Assembly (NCBI RefSeq): GCF_910592395.1
Contig: NC_088310.1
Span: 25,933,491-25,997,490, forward strand
Reading direction: 5' to 3'
Source: Lineus longissimus
Taxonomy: Eukaryota > Nemertea > Pilidiophora > Heteronemertea > Lineidae
Length of the DNA stretch: 64,000 bases
The notes below the pieces were generated by a model. The model ran no database searches and was not told where the DNA came from. It worked only from the letters and a program-made list of their open reading frames with translations. Below are positions 47,663 to 60,163 of the stretch, piece by piece. Position numbers and translations under genes: made by a program. Position 1 is the stretch's first letter. Each line of letters opens with the position of its first letter.

Positions 47663-48394
47663 GATGAGGCTGGTGTACTGTTGGCTCCGACTTCTCGACT
47701 TCTATTAGTATTTATATGCAGAATTAGGATTTTTTAGGAAATGATAGAGCTGAAAGAGAAGAAGTAGAACAAGTGACTTCAAATTCAACTGAAAGGACGT
47801 GTGCAGAGACCAGGCTATCAGCTGACTGGTTTCCAGGGATAGAAAATGGTCCTCTTACTTGATCATGGGCCCTTGGGGCCTTGTCCTCAGATCGGACAGA
47901 TTCTGTTCTCATCGAAGGCTCCAGAATTTTTTGCATATTCTTGGCTCAAATGTCTCCTACTTAGTATCTAGATCTAGATCTTCAACTTCCATTCAATTTC
48001 CATACGACCTCTAATGCCCCTGGCCCATCCACAACTACCTGATTGTTACGGACACTTTCTTCCATAGACAAATTCTCCTGTTACACCAGCCCTTTTTCTT
48101 GAAAAGTCAGCACTTTACGCAACGGGTAGACCAAAAAGTTAAATTTGCAATTAATCTTTTTGTTGTACCTCAACGATATGCTAAATTTCGAGAAGAATTA
48201 ACGACATATTCATTACTAATTGGCACAAATAGAGAGATGACCTAATTTCATTTTGACTCTGCATTTATCATCTTGTTGTTGTCGTTGGGATTTTATAACT
48301 CCGGCAAGAGTGGAATGAAAACACCGATGAAACGACACAAAAAAAGCGTCCGCAATTTATTTCTCGACGAAATCTGGATGAATAACGCCACAAA
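47663..48394. promoter_or_regulatory. Shared intergenic region between GGPS1 and the CHAC2-like gene
   Basis: The two start codons face away from each other, 732 bases apart, so this interval should hold both 5' UTRs and either two promoters or one bidirectional promoter. I see no clear TATA box or other defining motif. Confidence 0.5.
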
Positions 48395-50626
48395 ATGTGG
48401 ATTTTTGGCTACGGGAGCCTAATATGGAAGGTCGATTTTCCATTTAAAAGAAAGTTGACCGGATATATTAAAGGTTTCGCCCGACGGTTTTGGCAAGGAA
48501 GTGAAGATCATCGAGGAATACCCGGAAAGGTTAAATGATGTGATTGATGTGCATTATTTGTTGACAACATTCAACAACTTCGGCTTTACCCATGACCCAT
48601 GCACGGTGATGCGTGTCCACCCAGTGCTGTGCATTCATCCATACATTTGCATCGTTGCACTTTCATTTAGGCCTATTCATACGTTTACAATGAAAGTTAG
48701 TTTTTATAATAATAATATTTTATTGCGCTTTGTATACAACGATACTATGGCGAAATACAGAATACAAAATACAGCACAAAATACAGGATACATTACAGGA
48801 AAGAAAATACAGTAGAGTATACAGGAAAGAGCAAGTGTTATGTCAGAAGTAAACTACTTCTTAAATCCCATATAGATTTCAAGTATTTTCCTGTTTTAAT
48901 TATAACGGATTGTGTCTCAGAATTCAGAATTTTACAGAGTATCTCGACTAAATCTGTTAATCCCTTTAAATCAGTTGCTTGCTCAGACAATAGGGCAGGC
49001 AAGGAGGTGACGTTGTGGAACGTAAATTACAATCCCTGTCATCATTCATCTTCATGATGATCCTGTCCAAGGACAAATTAGGCCTAAGCATAAAAGTCAA
49101 CGAATTCGAATAGACGAATTCGATGAAGTTTGTTTTGGCGCTGACCAATCATGCTTTTCACCTGGAACCAAGGATTGCTGTGTCTCTACTCGGCATTGTC
49201 CAAAGTCGGTCTGGGCCTTCTGACGTGTTCTGAGTGCGCGGGTTTGATTTGTTTTGGCATTCTTCGAAAGGCCTATGATTCTGAGATAGAGGGTGTCCAA
49301 CTGTCCTGCTTACACTAAAGGTCGTCAGGTGTGTCTGATGAGGTTCCACTGTATCAATTCTGTGTGTTCCTTTTTTTCAGCCAGGACGTGTTGTCACATT
49401 AGTTTCAAGCAATGACCCAGAGGTATGTATATGGGCGAGTACTATACTTGTGTTTCATGCTAACTTCTGACAGTCTGAGCACCACAGCAGACCAGAAGAA
49501 GGTTGTAATGTTGGGGAAGAAGGCATTGAGAAGAGGCCCCCAGGTGGATTGGAAAGGGAAGTCTCCAGGATTGGGGAGCCAGGCCCGGCCCATCCCCAGG
49601 AGAATTGGGGAGGAAACCCCCCTGGAGGATTAATGGGGGAGAAAGGCCTCCTGGAGGATTGGTGAGGAAAGCCCCCAGGATGACTGAGGAATACGATGAG
49701 GCCCCTTGCAGGGATGAAGAATGCTTCCAACTTCATGGGTTATTGAGTTCCGATGACAAAGTATTTTTGACACTAAAATTGCAATAAAATGCGAAAATTG
49801 ATGGCTGAATGAACATGGATTGAATAAAAATAGATTAAAATGAATGTTTAAATGAACAAGATAATAAAAATGTACACAGTTATTAATTGGAATTGGCCTG
49901 GTCCAGAAGTCATATTTGCATTTGTGCCAGCTGTTCTCTGATGAAACAATTACTATTTGCAATCAATACAGTTTGTGATGTTGTCTGTTGTTTTTATTTA
50001 CATAGATGATGAACTGCTACCAGCAAAAATTAATACATTTTACACTTTTGTCTATGCATAGTACATGTGGTAGGGCGATTCCATGAAACAGGGCAAATGA
50101 TTAGAGAATACATGCAGTCCTCCTGAATTTACGATATTTTCAAGTAAATATGACCAACATTAGAGTAGGGTGGGCCTACCTTGACATAATTACTCAATTC
50201 AAATAGAAACCTTATCTACATAGTACATGTATTCCATTGCTTCTTCAGGAGTGTGTGTGGGGTGTGGCTTATGAGTTACCAGAAGATGAACACCAGGATG
50301 TGATTAATCATTTGGATCACAGGGAAAAAGATGGCTACAAGAAGACAGTGGTCACGTTCCACCCTAAAGAAACTAATTTCGAGCCGTTCCAACTCCATCT
50401 TTATCTGGGAAGTGAAGAAAACCCATTCTTTCTTGGACCAGCTGATCCAAAAGATATCGCTCACCAGATATTTTCTGCTGAGGGCCCAAGTGGACATAAC
50501 AAAGAGTATCTGTTTAACTTGGCTGATTCTCTGAGAAAACTTGTGCCTGAAGCTAGAGATGATCATCTTTTTGAACTCGATCAAGAAGTCAGGAAACTTT
50601 GTACAACTGATGGACAGAGGTCATAA
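48395..50626 (+). CDS. CHAC2: Glutathione-specific gamma-glutamylcyclotransferase (ChaC family)
   Basis: Three exons in phase give 184 residues, the same length as I recall for human CHAC2: 48395-48529, 49381-49422 and 50249-50626. The protein starts [23 protein letters not shown] (residues 6-11) is the substrate-binding loop of the family. [33 protein letters not shown] and LDHREKDGY follow, the last holding the catalytic glutamate (Glu85). The C-terminal part [23 protein letters not shown] is typical. The enzyme splits cytosolic glutathione to 5-oxoproline and Cys-Gly. The small size and absence of the N-terminal extension favour CHAC2 over CHAC1. Confidence 0.95.
48752..48820. repeat. 'aaatacag' simple repeat in CHAC2 intron 1
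   Basis: About seven imperfect 8-10 base units of (aaa/gga)tacag(a) between 48752 and 48820. Confidence 0.6.
49530..49690. repeat. GC-rich minisatellite in CHAC2 intron 2
   Basis: Five to six degenerate units of roughly 25-33 bases built on 'cc(a/t)ggaggattgg.gagg.aagcccc'. It is markedly richer in G and C than its surroundings; the ORFs rich in Pro and Gly on both strands come from it. Confidence 0.7.
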
Positions 50627-53072
50627 TGTTGATCGAGTTCTACAAACTGCTCATACTATATAAAAGTGTAGTTGTAAGAGATTTTTCCCAGACTAAATGA
50701 ATTCTCGGTCTGACTTAGACACTAACTTTATTTATTAAAAAACGGCTCAAGTTTTAGGTGAATCCGTTATATTGTGGAAGCGAATACCATTCCATTCCAT
50801 TTCAATGCAGTGTACTACACAAGTACATTGTGGTACATGGTATAAAAAAACAGTAGTTGTAGTCATAGTGAGATATTTCCTTGTCTGAATGAAATCCTAG
50901 CCTGAATTAGTCACTTCATTATTACTTTATTTACTTATGTTAATATATTGTTTTAGTGTTCAGTGTGGCTATTCTTATGTACCATGATGGCTATTGCATG
51001 TGCGTTATGGATATTCTGGACCTGGCATTTCCTTTACTGTGTACTGAACCAGCTCAATAACAATAAACTGCATCATGTACATTTATACAAAATGTGTCTG
51101 GCCATGGTGGCAATTTTACTACTCAGACAGTCCAAAAAAAATGCAATACATGTATTTATATGTCTTAGAGAAATCATTATTACAGTTTCTTTTGAAAAGC
51201 TAGATGAAATTGGCATTGGTACAGTCATGTAAGTGAGCTGAGCGCAAAATGAAAACATAATTTTTTAAATCATTCTTCAACTGAAAATGGCAGAGTTACA
51301 TATTCATAACTGTGCGTATGTGACTGACTCGCACATAAAATTCGCCTACAAGAAATAGTTTACAGCCACGTAAGAATAGCCACAGTGATAGGTTGTTAAC
51401 TTTATCTGTGAGTGTGAGCTGTTTTTGCTATCAATAGTCAGTATTCTGTGGTATTGAGAGTAGAAAGTAATCTGTTTTGATGTTGTTGGGATCTCAACAC
51501 GCATGAATGTGGTTAGCATCTCTTATATATTACGCTTTAATCCCATTTATCAAAACTGCTCTTTTATTATGTTTTAAACCCCATTTATACAAAATGTCAT
51601 TTAAAATTTAAAGATATAGTAGTTTCAATGGTTGCCCAGGAGAACCAACTAGTTGACTTTATACTGAGAGTGATGTTCATGTTGATTCAAGCAGGTCTTC
51701 CAGCTGGTCTAACCTGGGAAGGACCTAGCAGGATGTGTGCATCTAAACTTTCTTGCCTCATTCTCATCTAGGTAAAAAGCTGAGTCTCCTGGGGGCTATT
51801 TAAACATGTAAAAGAATCAACTGTGTGATTTGTTATTATTTTAAAATTCTAAACCAGAAGTGGCAATGCAGACTTCTAGGGTAACTGTTACTGATACTGT
51901 TTTGTTGGTGTTGGATATCTTTGCATGTGACCACCATAAATATTTTATTTGTCTATTATCATTTCATATATACTTTTGGTGCCAGAAATCGGAATTCATC
52001 ACTCATTATCCAGAATCCAAATGGTAAAAAGAATCAAAAGTCTTGGTGCCTTGGTTTTATTCGTGTGAAAGACTATGATATTTTCAGGTATATCATTACA
52101 CAAATAGTCAGGTGGTGACCAACGGTTACCTCACACACTTAAGCTTTTTTCTGTCCTCAGGTACCAGAGAACACCATGCTCAAATGTGCACATATATCAC
52201 AAAACCACTCATGTGTGGAGACCTGACCTGAGAGAAATATATTGCTGCAATTCTGTACTTTATTTATCATTAATTTATGATAAGAATTAAAAGTCATGCT
52301 TGGTGCCTTGGTTTGAATGGCTATATACCATTTCACGAACAGGGAGCGGTTCCTTGTGTTGGTGTGGTGGTGTTGCTTTATGTGTCAGGTGACTGAGTAT
52401 ATTCGTAAAGATGCTCTCTCTATGTGTATATATATATATATATATACTTCGGTGCCAAAACCAAAAGATTTCCCCGAAAGGTTCATTCAAACTTCTGTGA
52501 TTTATGGATAATTTTACTGTCTCATGATATTTGTGTGTAGATTATTTGTATTTATTTGAATAAATTTAACATATAGTGACATATTATGTCTTGATTTGGT
52601 TTCTTAGGCGGGGAATAAAGTTCATTTCGAAATGCTCGTTACAAGATGATGCATTGGAGCAGTGGCAGTGTTTGACCATGAAGTTTTGTTGGCGCAGTCA
52701 TCAATGATTATTTCTCTGAGCCAAAAATCTATTATCTAGGGCCTGGTCTTTGCATAGAACGCAGGTTATAATTAATTAAATCTGGACCAGACCCATCTTA
52801 AGCTTGATGCATCAATGTCTCAAAAGACTAGGTTGTGACAATGCTCTCTTTTCCATATGTTGTGTTTGTGGTCTACGGTCCGTCTGTCGAATTTTACATG
52901 TACCCGTTGAAATTCTCGCAGAGAGGTCGAGTTAGTTGAGTGAGACTTGACAACGATGGTCACTGTTGACGACGCTTGGAGAATGTCCGTCGCTCCGACC
53001 ACACCCACCTTCGGTAATGTCCGTTTATGGGTATTCCCCTCCGACAAATCCCGAAGGTGAGCAGAAGTAAAC
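50627..53072. other. Gap between CHAC2 and the hydroxyacid oxidase, no gene
   Basis: Holds the CHAC2 3' UTR (AATAAA at about 51061), a weak duplication (the 'gtagttgta..agagat.tttcc..tctgaatgaa' theme near 50667 and 50853), two copies of 'cttggtgccttggttt' (about 52042 and 52298), and a TA microsatellite at 52427-52446. AATAAA also occurs near 52559. No exon is supported. Confidence 0.5.
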
Positions 53073-55757
53073 ATGGCTGTTGAACCTCTTGTGTGTGTGG
53101 ATGACTTTGAGAAATTAGCCTTCAAATTACTACCTAAAAACGCTCTTGATTATTACAGGAGTGGGGCAAACCACGAACAAACACTTCAAGATAACACTGA
53201 TGCATTCAAAAGGTAGAATCATTGTAAAATGTTGTAATGTGCAGCAAAATGGTGTCAAAGTCAAAGACAATTAAGGCCAACTCTCGAGGGAGTGAGATGC
53301 GGAAGTGCACGGGATGGATAGCATACACAGTACACAAGACAGTAGTCACGTTAGTACACATAATGTGCCTACATGGCCATGGTAAAGAACCGAGAGGGAA
53401 AGGCAAAGTGGTTGTCATCAAGCAAGGAAGGTCTCAACCAGTGGGTATGCACAGCAAAGGCACAGGGAGTTCATTCCTGTCAGCTTGGCCTCCCACGTGT
53501 GCAGTCAAACTCAAATATAAAGAAAGGCCTGCTTGCTTGAGTGAAGCTTTTCCTGCAATAGCCCATGGAAATGATAAACCAAATTTGTCATTTTAATGTT
53601 CATGTTTAATGACAATCTTCACTTGTTTTCACAGGCTCCGCATCCGGCCAAGGATGTTGGTGGGCGTGGCCAACAGGGACCCAAGTACAACCATTCTTGG
53701 CCAGAAAATCGACTTCCCTATCTGCATAGCTCCAACTGCTATGCACAGAATGGCAGAACCTGATGGAGAGTTGGCAACATCGAGAGGTGAATATGATTAC
53801 ATATTTTGTACCAACCCAATCAGTTATAGTAATGACACAAAAACTGCTGCAGCCATGATGAGTCACAATGTCTTTTACATAGAAAACAGGACTACATTGC
53901 AACAAAGGTGTTTTGGAATTCTTTTTATCTTCTAGCTGCGGCATCAATGAATACTGCCATGATTCTCAGCACCCTATCAACGACAAGCATTGAAGATGTT
54001 GCCGCAGCAGCACCATCTGGACTAAGATGGTTTCAACTCTACATCTACCGCGACAGAGCAGTAACTAGAAACCTGGTAGCAAGAGCTGAGAGAAGTGGCT
54101 ACAAGGCCCTCGTTCTGACTGTTGACACTCCTCTCTTTGGACGAAGAATCGCAGACTCAAAGAACAGATTTGTTTTACCGCCTCATCTCAAGTAAGTTCC
54201 TGCTAATTTTGTCCCTGGATGTGTTGCTGGTCTTTTCACTTTGTTAATAAAACCCAGTACTAACTCATGCATTTTCTTTTTCTTCAGACTTGCCAACTTT
54301 GATAGTACTGATTTCAAAGGATCTGGATTGGGTCAATCAAACAAAGATTCTGGCCTCTCAGAATATGCAAATTCCCTGTTTGATGCCTCGTTGAACTGGA
54401 GTGATATTAGTTACCTCAGAACTATTTCCAAGTTGCCTATCGTAGTAAAGGGAATTTTGACTGGTAAGTCAAGTCACCTTTATATGCAGCTCAAATATCA
54501 CTCCAAATTAGATCATTTAACAAAAAACCAAAAACCATTGATTGAGTAACTTTGTACTAAATTATATTATTTCCTCAGTTAGGAGAGGAAACACAGTCAT
54601 TTTTTGGAGGGCTTTCGCTAACCTTTCTTTTAACACCCAGTATGAATCTTTCAGCTGAGGATGCCTTGAAGGCAGTGGAAGTCGGAGTGGATGGAATAAT
54701 CGTCTCGAACCACGGAGCTAGACAGCTTGATGGAGTGCCAGCCACTGTAGGTTGAGGATTTAGTTACATTTTTTTTGTCATTGAAATAGATTGTATATAT
54801 TTCAAATCTGAACTGAATTTTCAGAAGAAAGCATTATTGCCATTACATGTATTATGATTATAGGCCAACTGATTTATAGAAATTCCATTTCAGATTGATG
54901 CATTACCAGAAGTTATTTCTGCTGTGAATGGTCGATGTGAAGTCTACCTCGACGGTGGTGTGCGACAAGGGACAGATTGTTTGAAGGCGTTAGCCATTGG
55001 TGCTAGGGCTGTGTTTGTTGGTAGGCCAGTCTTGTGGGGTCTTGCATGTGATGTAAGTAAAAGTTTCAGTATGGAAGAATGTAGTAACCTATCTTTGGAT
55101 CCTTTACATTAGACCGAAGTTCTCACATGAGGCCATGTCAGTCTGATTGATGAAAGAACAGTTTCTCTAGAGATTGAGTGTCTGGTCCATGTCTTCTTGC
55201 CAAATCTGGCTCCTTCTGGGCAGCATACAGATGCCGATGGCAGTCTTAAAGAATGTGAAGGGGAATCTTTTCTTGTTTTCTGCAGAGAGGAGACTATACT
55301 AAACATTCACATTCATTCCATGTTGGCCTCATTGTGAGGACAAAGTCACAACCAAAATGCTTGAATTCATTGTCTTTCCTTTACAGGGAGAAAAAGGTGT
55401 TGGGAAAGTCCTCTCAATCTTGAAGGATGAACTCACGATTGCAATGGGGCTGGCAGGTACTTAGCAAATTTCTTCTTGTGTCCTGGTGTGCTTTTGTGCT
55501 GATGTATAGTCTTACATGAAGTGATGAGTACTGGAAGTTTCGTACAAAATTTTTTTAAAGAGTAGTTTGCACTGAGTTGCCCTGCTATTTTTAGGCCTTG
55601 ATATGACATTTCAAATACGTGTATAAGATTAAAAGCTGAGGTACATGTAGTTTCTTTGTTTATGCCTTCGTCTTCATCTTTTTCAGGTTGCAGGAGTGTC
55701 TCCGACATAAAACAATCTCACGTCGTCAAGGAGTCATACTATTGGTCTAAGTTGTGA
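53073..55757 (+). CDS. HAO1: Peroxisomal 2-hydroxyacid (glycolate) oxidase
   Basis: Eight exons in phase give 371 residues (human HAO1 about 370): 53073-53212, 53635-53786, 53936-54191, 54288-54463, 54655-54746, 54894-55052, 55387-55456, 55687-55757. An FMN-dependent TIM-barrel oxidase turning glycolate or other 2-hydroxyacids into 2-oxoacids and hydrogen peroxide. Seen in order: DYYRSGA (Tyr27/28), [34 protein letters not shown] (active-site Lys), [10 protein letters not shown] with catalytic His261 and Arg264, and the flavin phosphate loop DGGVRQGTD plus GRPVLWGLA. The protein ends in SKL, a canonical type 1 peroxisomal import signal. HAO1 and HAO2 substrate preference cannot be told from sequence alone; similarity is closest to HAO1. 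Confidence 0.95.
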
Positions 55758-56236
55758 AAAATTGGATGGATGGCTGCATGGACATATATGGATAACCTGT
55801 ATAACACTGTGATAGCAATACAAAATGGATAATTTTTCCACTTTTTGTGCACAATGTAATATTTACCGAGTTTGAATTAGATCTTTGTTGGGGATATTGC
55901 CGCAATTATAATGATGCTTTATCCGTTGTCTATAGTGATTGTTAGAGTGCATCCTTGTTGTTACGATTCTCGAAGTATTTCAGGCAATAGGTTTGTAAAT
56001 ACAAGTAGCTAACATTTAACCAGATACATAGTTGTGTTGCACAACAAATAAGCAGTATTTGCAGACAGATATTGGGGAGTTGTCAGATGTTAGAGATGCA
56101 AATCTATGAACAAATTATTCTATAGTAATAGTTGCAATATTGTTGTGCCATCAAAAGTTATCTTTTAAATTCAACAAAAAACCTCTTTAGAATGTGATGT
56201 GGATCTGTTGGTGTTGTTTACTGTACCTCAAAGGAA

Positions 56237-56242
56237 AATAAA
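56237..56242 (+). terminator. AATAAA poly(A) signal of the hydroxyacid oxidase gene
   Basis: AATAAA 480 bases after the stop codon in 'ggaaaataaatata', just before the tandem repeats begin. Confidence 0.5.
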
Positions 56243-56448
56243 TATATTATGATGATGTAAAAATGAAAACATTCTTCTATTATTTTCATCATTGATGATA
56301 AGTATGCTGGATGTGACAACTGAAAAACAAGATTGTGGCTGTTGACACAAACAGTGTGATTGGGCTGCGCTTACTCTAGTTAGACCTCCTTTAAGACATC
56401 CTTTTGAAGTGAAACTAGTTTTCCTAATGAGCACTTACCAAATTTATC

Positions 56449-57474
56449 TTTAGTGATCAGGAAACGTTGTGATGCTGTCCCTTAATGGTCCTTCAGACAA
56501 CTGGACTTTCAGTGTTCGAATGTCCCTTGGTGGTCCTGCAATCATCTACCCAGTTGTGACACTGTACCTCAGTTGTCCTACCAATCAACTGGTCATTCAG
56601 TGGTGACATGCCTTCAATGATCCTGTAATGAACCTGTTGTTCAGTTGTGACAGGCCCTCAATGGTCAGGCAATTCTTGTTCTCACATTCGACTCAACAAC
56701 CTTCATTCAGGGTTGGTGTTCAAATCCATGTCCCTGACCCGACCTGCCAACTGAGTGGACCACATGCAGATCGTGTCTTTGCCTACATCACTCCTATACT
56801 GTCGCTGCAACGTGGTCAACATGTAAATCTTACATCTAAAATGGCATCTTTAGTGATCAGGAAATGTTGTGATGCTGTCCCTTAATGGTCCTTCAGTCAA
56901 CTGGACTTTCAGTGTTCGAATGTCCCTTGGTGGTCCTGCAATCATCTACCCAGTTGTGACACTGTCCCTCAGTTGTCCTACCAATCAACTGGTCATTCAG
57001 TGGTGACATGCCTTCAATGATCCTGTAATGAACTGGTTGTTCAGTTGTGAAAGGCCCTCAATGGTCTGGCAATTCTTGTTCTCACATTCAACTCAACAAC
57101 CTTCATTCAGGGTTGGTGTTCAAATCCATGTCCCTGGCCCGGCTTGCCAACTGAGTGCACCACAGGCAGATCGTTTCTTTGCCTACATCACTCCTGTACT
57201 GTCACTGCAACGTGGTCAACATGTAAATCTTACATCTAAAATGGCATCTTAATAGTGATCAGGAAACGTTGTGATGCTGTCCCTTAATTGTCCTTCAGTC
57301 AACTGGACTTTCAGTGTCAATTGTCCCTTGGTGGTCCTGCAATCATCTACCCAGTTGTGACACTGTCCCTCAGTTGTCCTACCAATCAACTGGTCATTCA
57401 ATGGTGACATGCCTTCAATGATCCTGTAATGAACTGGTTGTTCAGTTGTGACAGGCCCTCAATGGTCCGGCAAT
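56449..57474. repeat. 400-bp tandem repeat, two and a half units
   Basis: 'tagtgatcagg' recurs at 56451, 56851 and 57253, spacing about 400. Units share 'gatgctgtcccttaat', 'caactggactttcagtgt', 'cccttggtggtcctgcaatc', 'ccaatcaactggtcattca', 'ttcagttgtgaca/aggccctcaatgg' and 'gcaacgtggtcaacatgtaa'. Each has internal echoes of 'ggtcctgca / ggtccttcag / gtcattcagtgg'. Copies are several per cent diverged. ORFs of 74-85 codons in the two full units are the same frame in the repeat and have no recognised domain. Confidence 0.9.
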
Positions 57475-58430
57475 GGTCTCTTTGGATTGAAAGCTATTCA
57501 ATTAAGCAGAGGACGGGCTCCAGGATCATCCTGTATAGTTACCGAGAGAAGTCTTTGTCTGTGTTCATGAACAGCATTGGTGAGACTTGACTCTGTACAA
57601 ATGATCAACAAATAATCACATCACTCCATTTTCAAAAGCATTTATTCCAAAAGTGATGTTGGACACCAAGACACTAATGTACCAGTGTTTATGTACAATA
57701 TATACATAAATGTTTACGATGAAGACAACTAACCAATTCAAGGCATCTTACAAATATCTAACGTTTCCAATTACTATGAAGTTAACACCAACTTCACAAA
57801 TGGTAGACATAATTAGTTTACCTCTGAAAGAATTTAAACGCAACTGTCATAATTTTGAGTTTATACAAAACAACTCGGTGGGAACAACAAGGGGAATAGT
57901 TCAACCATCTTAAAAGTGGGAAAAAGTGGGGTTTACAGTAAGAAGAACCTCCAACCACAACAAACACACTGAAACTGCTGCCCAATGTAAATTTAAAGCT
58001 TTGAAACAAAAATGGCACTATTATGATACATACATGTATAACAACAATGGGTGATATGAATAAAGACTAGCAAATGCTTTTATCTAAAACTCCATGTACA
58101 TTTTATCTAGGCCTTTCTGTACAAACTTGAAGTAAAAGCATTTGCTAGTCTTTATTCATATCACCCAATATGTGTAACCTAAACATGCTTGATAAAGTCA
58201 TACTAAATGGCTGAACTGTGACACTTGCACAAAACTGCATCGTTTACTATAAGTCGAGAGGTGTACATGTAGGGGTAAATACATGCAAGCAGTCCATGAA
58301 ATAGAATGTGACATATCATTTGTTGATGCGTCTGGTTCTTATTCCTGACTCTTATTCAATCATGCTACTTTTTACAACCAATATCACAAACTGTTCTGAT
58401 GAGTGAATTAAGCAATCAATTGAGGTATCA
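57017..58430. repeat. Tandem duplicated block, copy 1
   Basis: A block made of the end of the 400-bp repeat plus about 0.95 kb of other sequence ('tctttggattgaaagctatt' at 57479 through 'gcaatcaattgaggtatcaa'). It is repeated head to tail as copy 2 at 58431-60690. Without the insertions both copies are about 1.29 kb. This copy holds the 118-bp MITE at 58049-58166 and has an intact empty site where copy 2 carries the 961-bp element. Confidence 0.9.
58049..58166. mobile_element. 118-bp MITE with 34-bp perfect inverted ends
   Basis: Starts GGGTGATATGAATAAAGACT and continues 'agcaaatgctttta'; the right end is its exact reverse complement. The flanking AAT (58046-58048 and 58167-58169) is present once at the matching place in copy 2 of the duplicated block (60433-60435), which shows the pre-insertion site and a 3-bp target duplication. 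Non-coding and non-autonomous; the superfamily is uncertain. Confidence 0.9.
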
Positions 58431-59202
58431 ATGATCCTGTAATGAACTGGTTGTTCAGTTGTGACAGGCCCTCAATGGTCAGGCAATTCTTGTTCTCACA
58501 TTCGACTCAACAACCTTCATTCAGGGTTTGTGTTCAATCCATGTCCCTGACCCGGCCTGCCAACTGAGTGCACCACATGCAGATCGTGTCTTTGCCAACA
58601 TCACTCCTGTACTGTCACTGCAACGTGGTCAACATGTAAATCTTACATCTAAAATGGCATCTTCAGTGATCAGGAAACGTCGAGATGCTGTCCCTTAATG
58701 GTTCTTCAGTCAACTGGACTTTCAGTGTCCATTGTCCCTTGGTGGTCCTGCAATCATCTACCCAGTTGCGACACTGTCCCTCAGTTGTCCTACCAATCAA
58801 CTGGTCATTCAATGGTGACATGCCTTCAATGATCCTGTAATGCACTGGTTGTTCAGTTCTGACAGGCCCTCAATGGTCCGGCATTTGACTCTTTGGATTG
58901 AAAGCTATTCAATTACATGTAAGCAGAGGACGGGCTCCAGGACCATCCTGTATAGTTACCGAGAGAAGTCTTTGTCTGTGTTCATGAACAGCATTGGTGA
59001 GACTTGACTCTGTACAAATGATCAACAAATAATTACATCACTCCATTTTCAAAAGCATTTATTCCAAAAGTGATGTTGGACACCAAGACACTAATGTACC
59101 AGTGTTTATGTACAATATATACATAAATGTTTACGACGAAGACAACTAACCAAGTCAAGGCATCTTACAAATATCTAACGTTTCCAATTACTATGAAGTT
59201 AA

Positions 59203-60163
59203 AGGATAGCTCCTGGAATAAATCGCTATAGCGATAATCGGGAAAACTAACGCACCTGCATATTTCGTATATCATTATTATTCCAATATAGGACTGTATA
59301 TCGCTCAAAAATTTGCGTTTGTACCAATAAAGGTGTTTTAAATCCACTAAACACAGAGTTCATGGAGGGCGCCATTTTCTCACTTTTTTCGCGATCTCTC
59401 CTCCAAAACCGGAGAATCGTGACGTCACGTGTGCAATTCACATTGTCAGTATTGTCACAATAGCAGTCAGCCGATTGATATTTTGAGATCGTGTTATTGT
59501 ATTGTTATCAAGGGGGCTTCAGATGATGAAAGCTACGTTGACAGCAGTGACACTTCGATGAGCAGCGGGAGTTATGAAGATTTGGATGTAGGGGGAAATG
59601 TTGGTGTACAGGGCTACCAGTTTGAGCCGGAATATGAAGAGGGGGAGCTTGAGTCATTGACGGCAATGACACTATGGCTCAAGCTATTGAAGATGCAGCT
59701 GGACCCGATGTTGATGGCCAAACTGGACTATGCACCGAGGCATTTTGCATTCAAGCAATCCATATATTACGCGAATGTCCAAATAAAACGAAATTAGAAT
59801 GATTTAATTGCGTGAAATCTTGAGACATGCGAGAGAGATCGCGAAGAAACGGATATTGACATGGATTCACACACTGCGCACGCGCGAAAAGCGGTGACAA
59901 GCCCACAATATGCACGATCGGTGCTTCGGAATTTCAGCCAATCACTGCCATTGCACACACCGCGTCATCACCGAGGGAAATTTGACTCAAAATGGCGCTG
60001 TCCATGTCAGTAAAATAGGGACTATTAATATCAATTTTTCTCCCTGAACTATTATATTTCTTCCACTTTCAAAAGGTTTGTGGTAAAGAGGAATACTCAT
60101 TTAATATATTTCCATTGGTTTCGTTCAAAAAGGCTGCCAACGATTTATTCCAGGAGCTATCCT
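59203..60163. mobile_element. 961-bp DNA transposon with TTAA target duplication
   Basis: Perfect 23-bp terminal inverted repeats begin AGGATAGCTCCTGGAATAAA at 59203 and end with the reverse complement at 60163. TTAA flanks both ends (59199-59202, 60164-60167) and occurs once in copy 1 of the host block (57782-57785). TTAA targets point to the piggyBac or Kolobok superfamilies. Inside, 'ttcgcgatctctc' near 59390 and 'gagagatcgcgaa' near 59831 form a subterminal inverted pair. No transposase is present; a short acidic ORF fragment lies in the middle, so the element is non-autonomous. Confidence 0.92.
59510..59797 (+). pseudogene. Acidic ORF fragment inside the TTAA element
   Basis: Codons from about 59510 read GASDDESYVDSSDTSMSSG, then SYEDLDVGG and GYQFEPEYEEGELESL. 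After about 59655 the protein-like reading moves to another frame (DGNDTMAQAIEDAAGPD...), which implies a one-base frameshift. The Y-x-FEP motif in an acidic context recalls many invertebrate proteins carrying a P2X7 C-terminal (ballast)-like domain, but this is from memory and the zinc-binding core of that domain is absent. Possibly the N-terminal remnant of a protein of the parent element. Confidence 0.35.

Noticed and set aside
53237-53596. 119-codon plus-strand ORF next to exon 1 of the hydroxyacid oxidase
   Set aside because: It lies wholly in intron 1, between a valid donor (53213) and acceptor (53634), and has no family match.
56628-57252. Two similar ORFs (85 and 74 codons) in successive units
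   Set aside because: They are the same frame of the 400-bp tandem repeat and carry no domain or splice signals.
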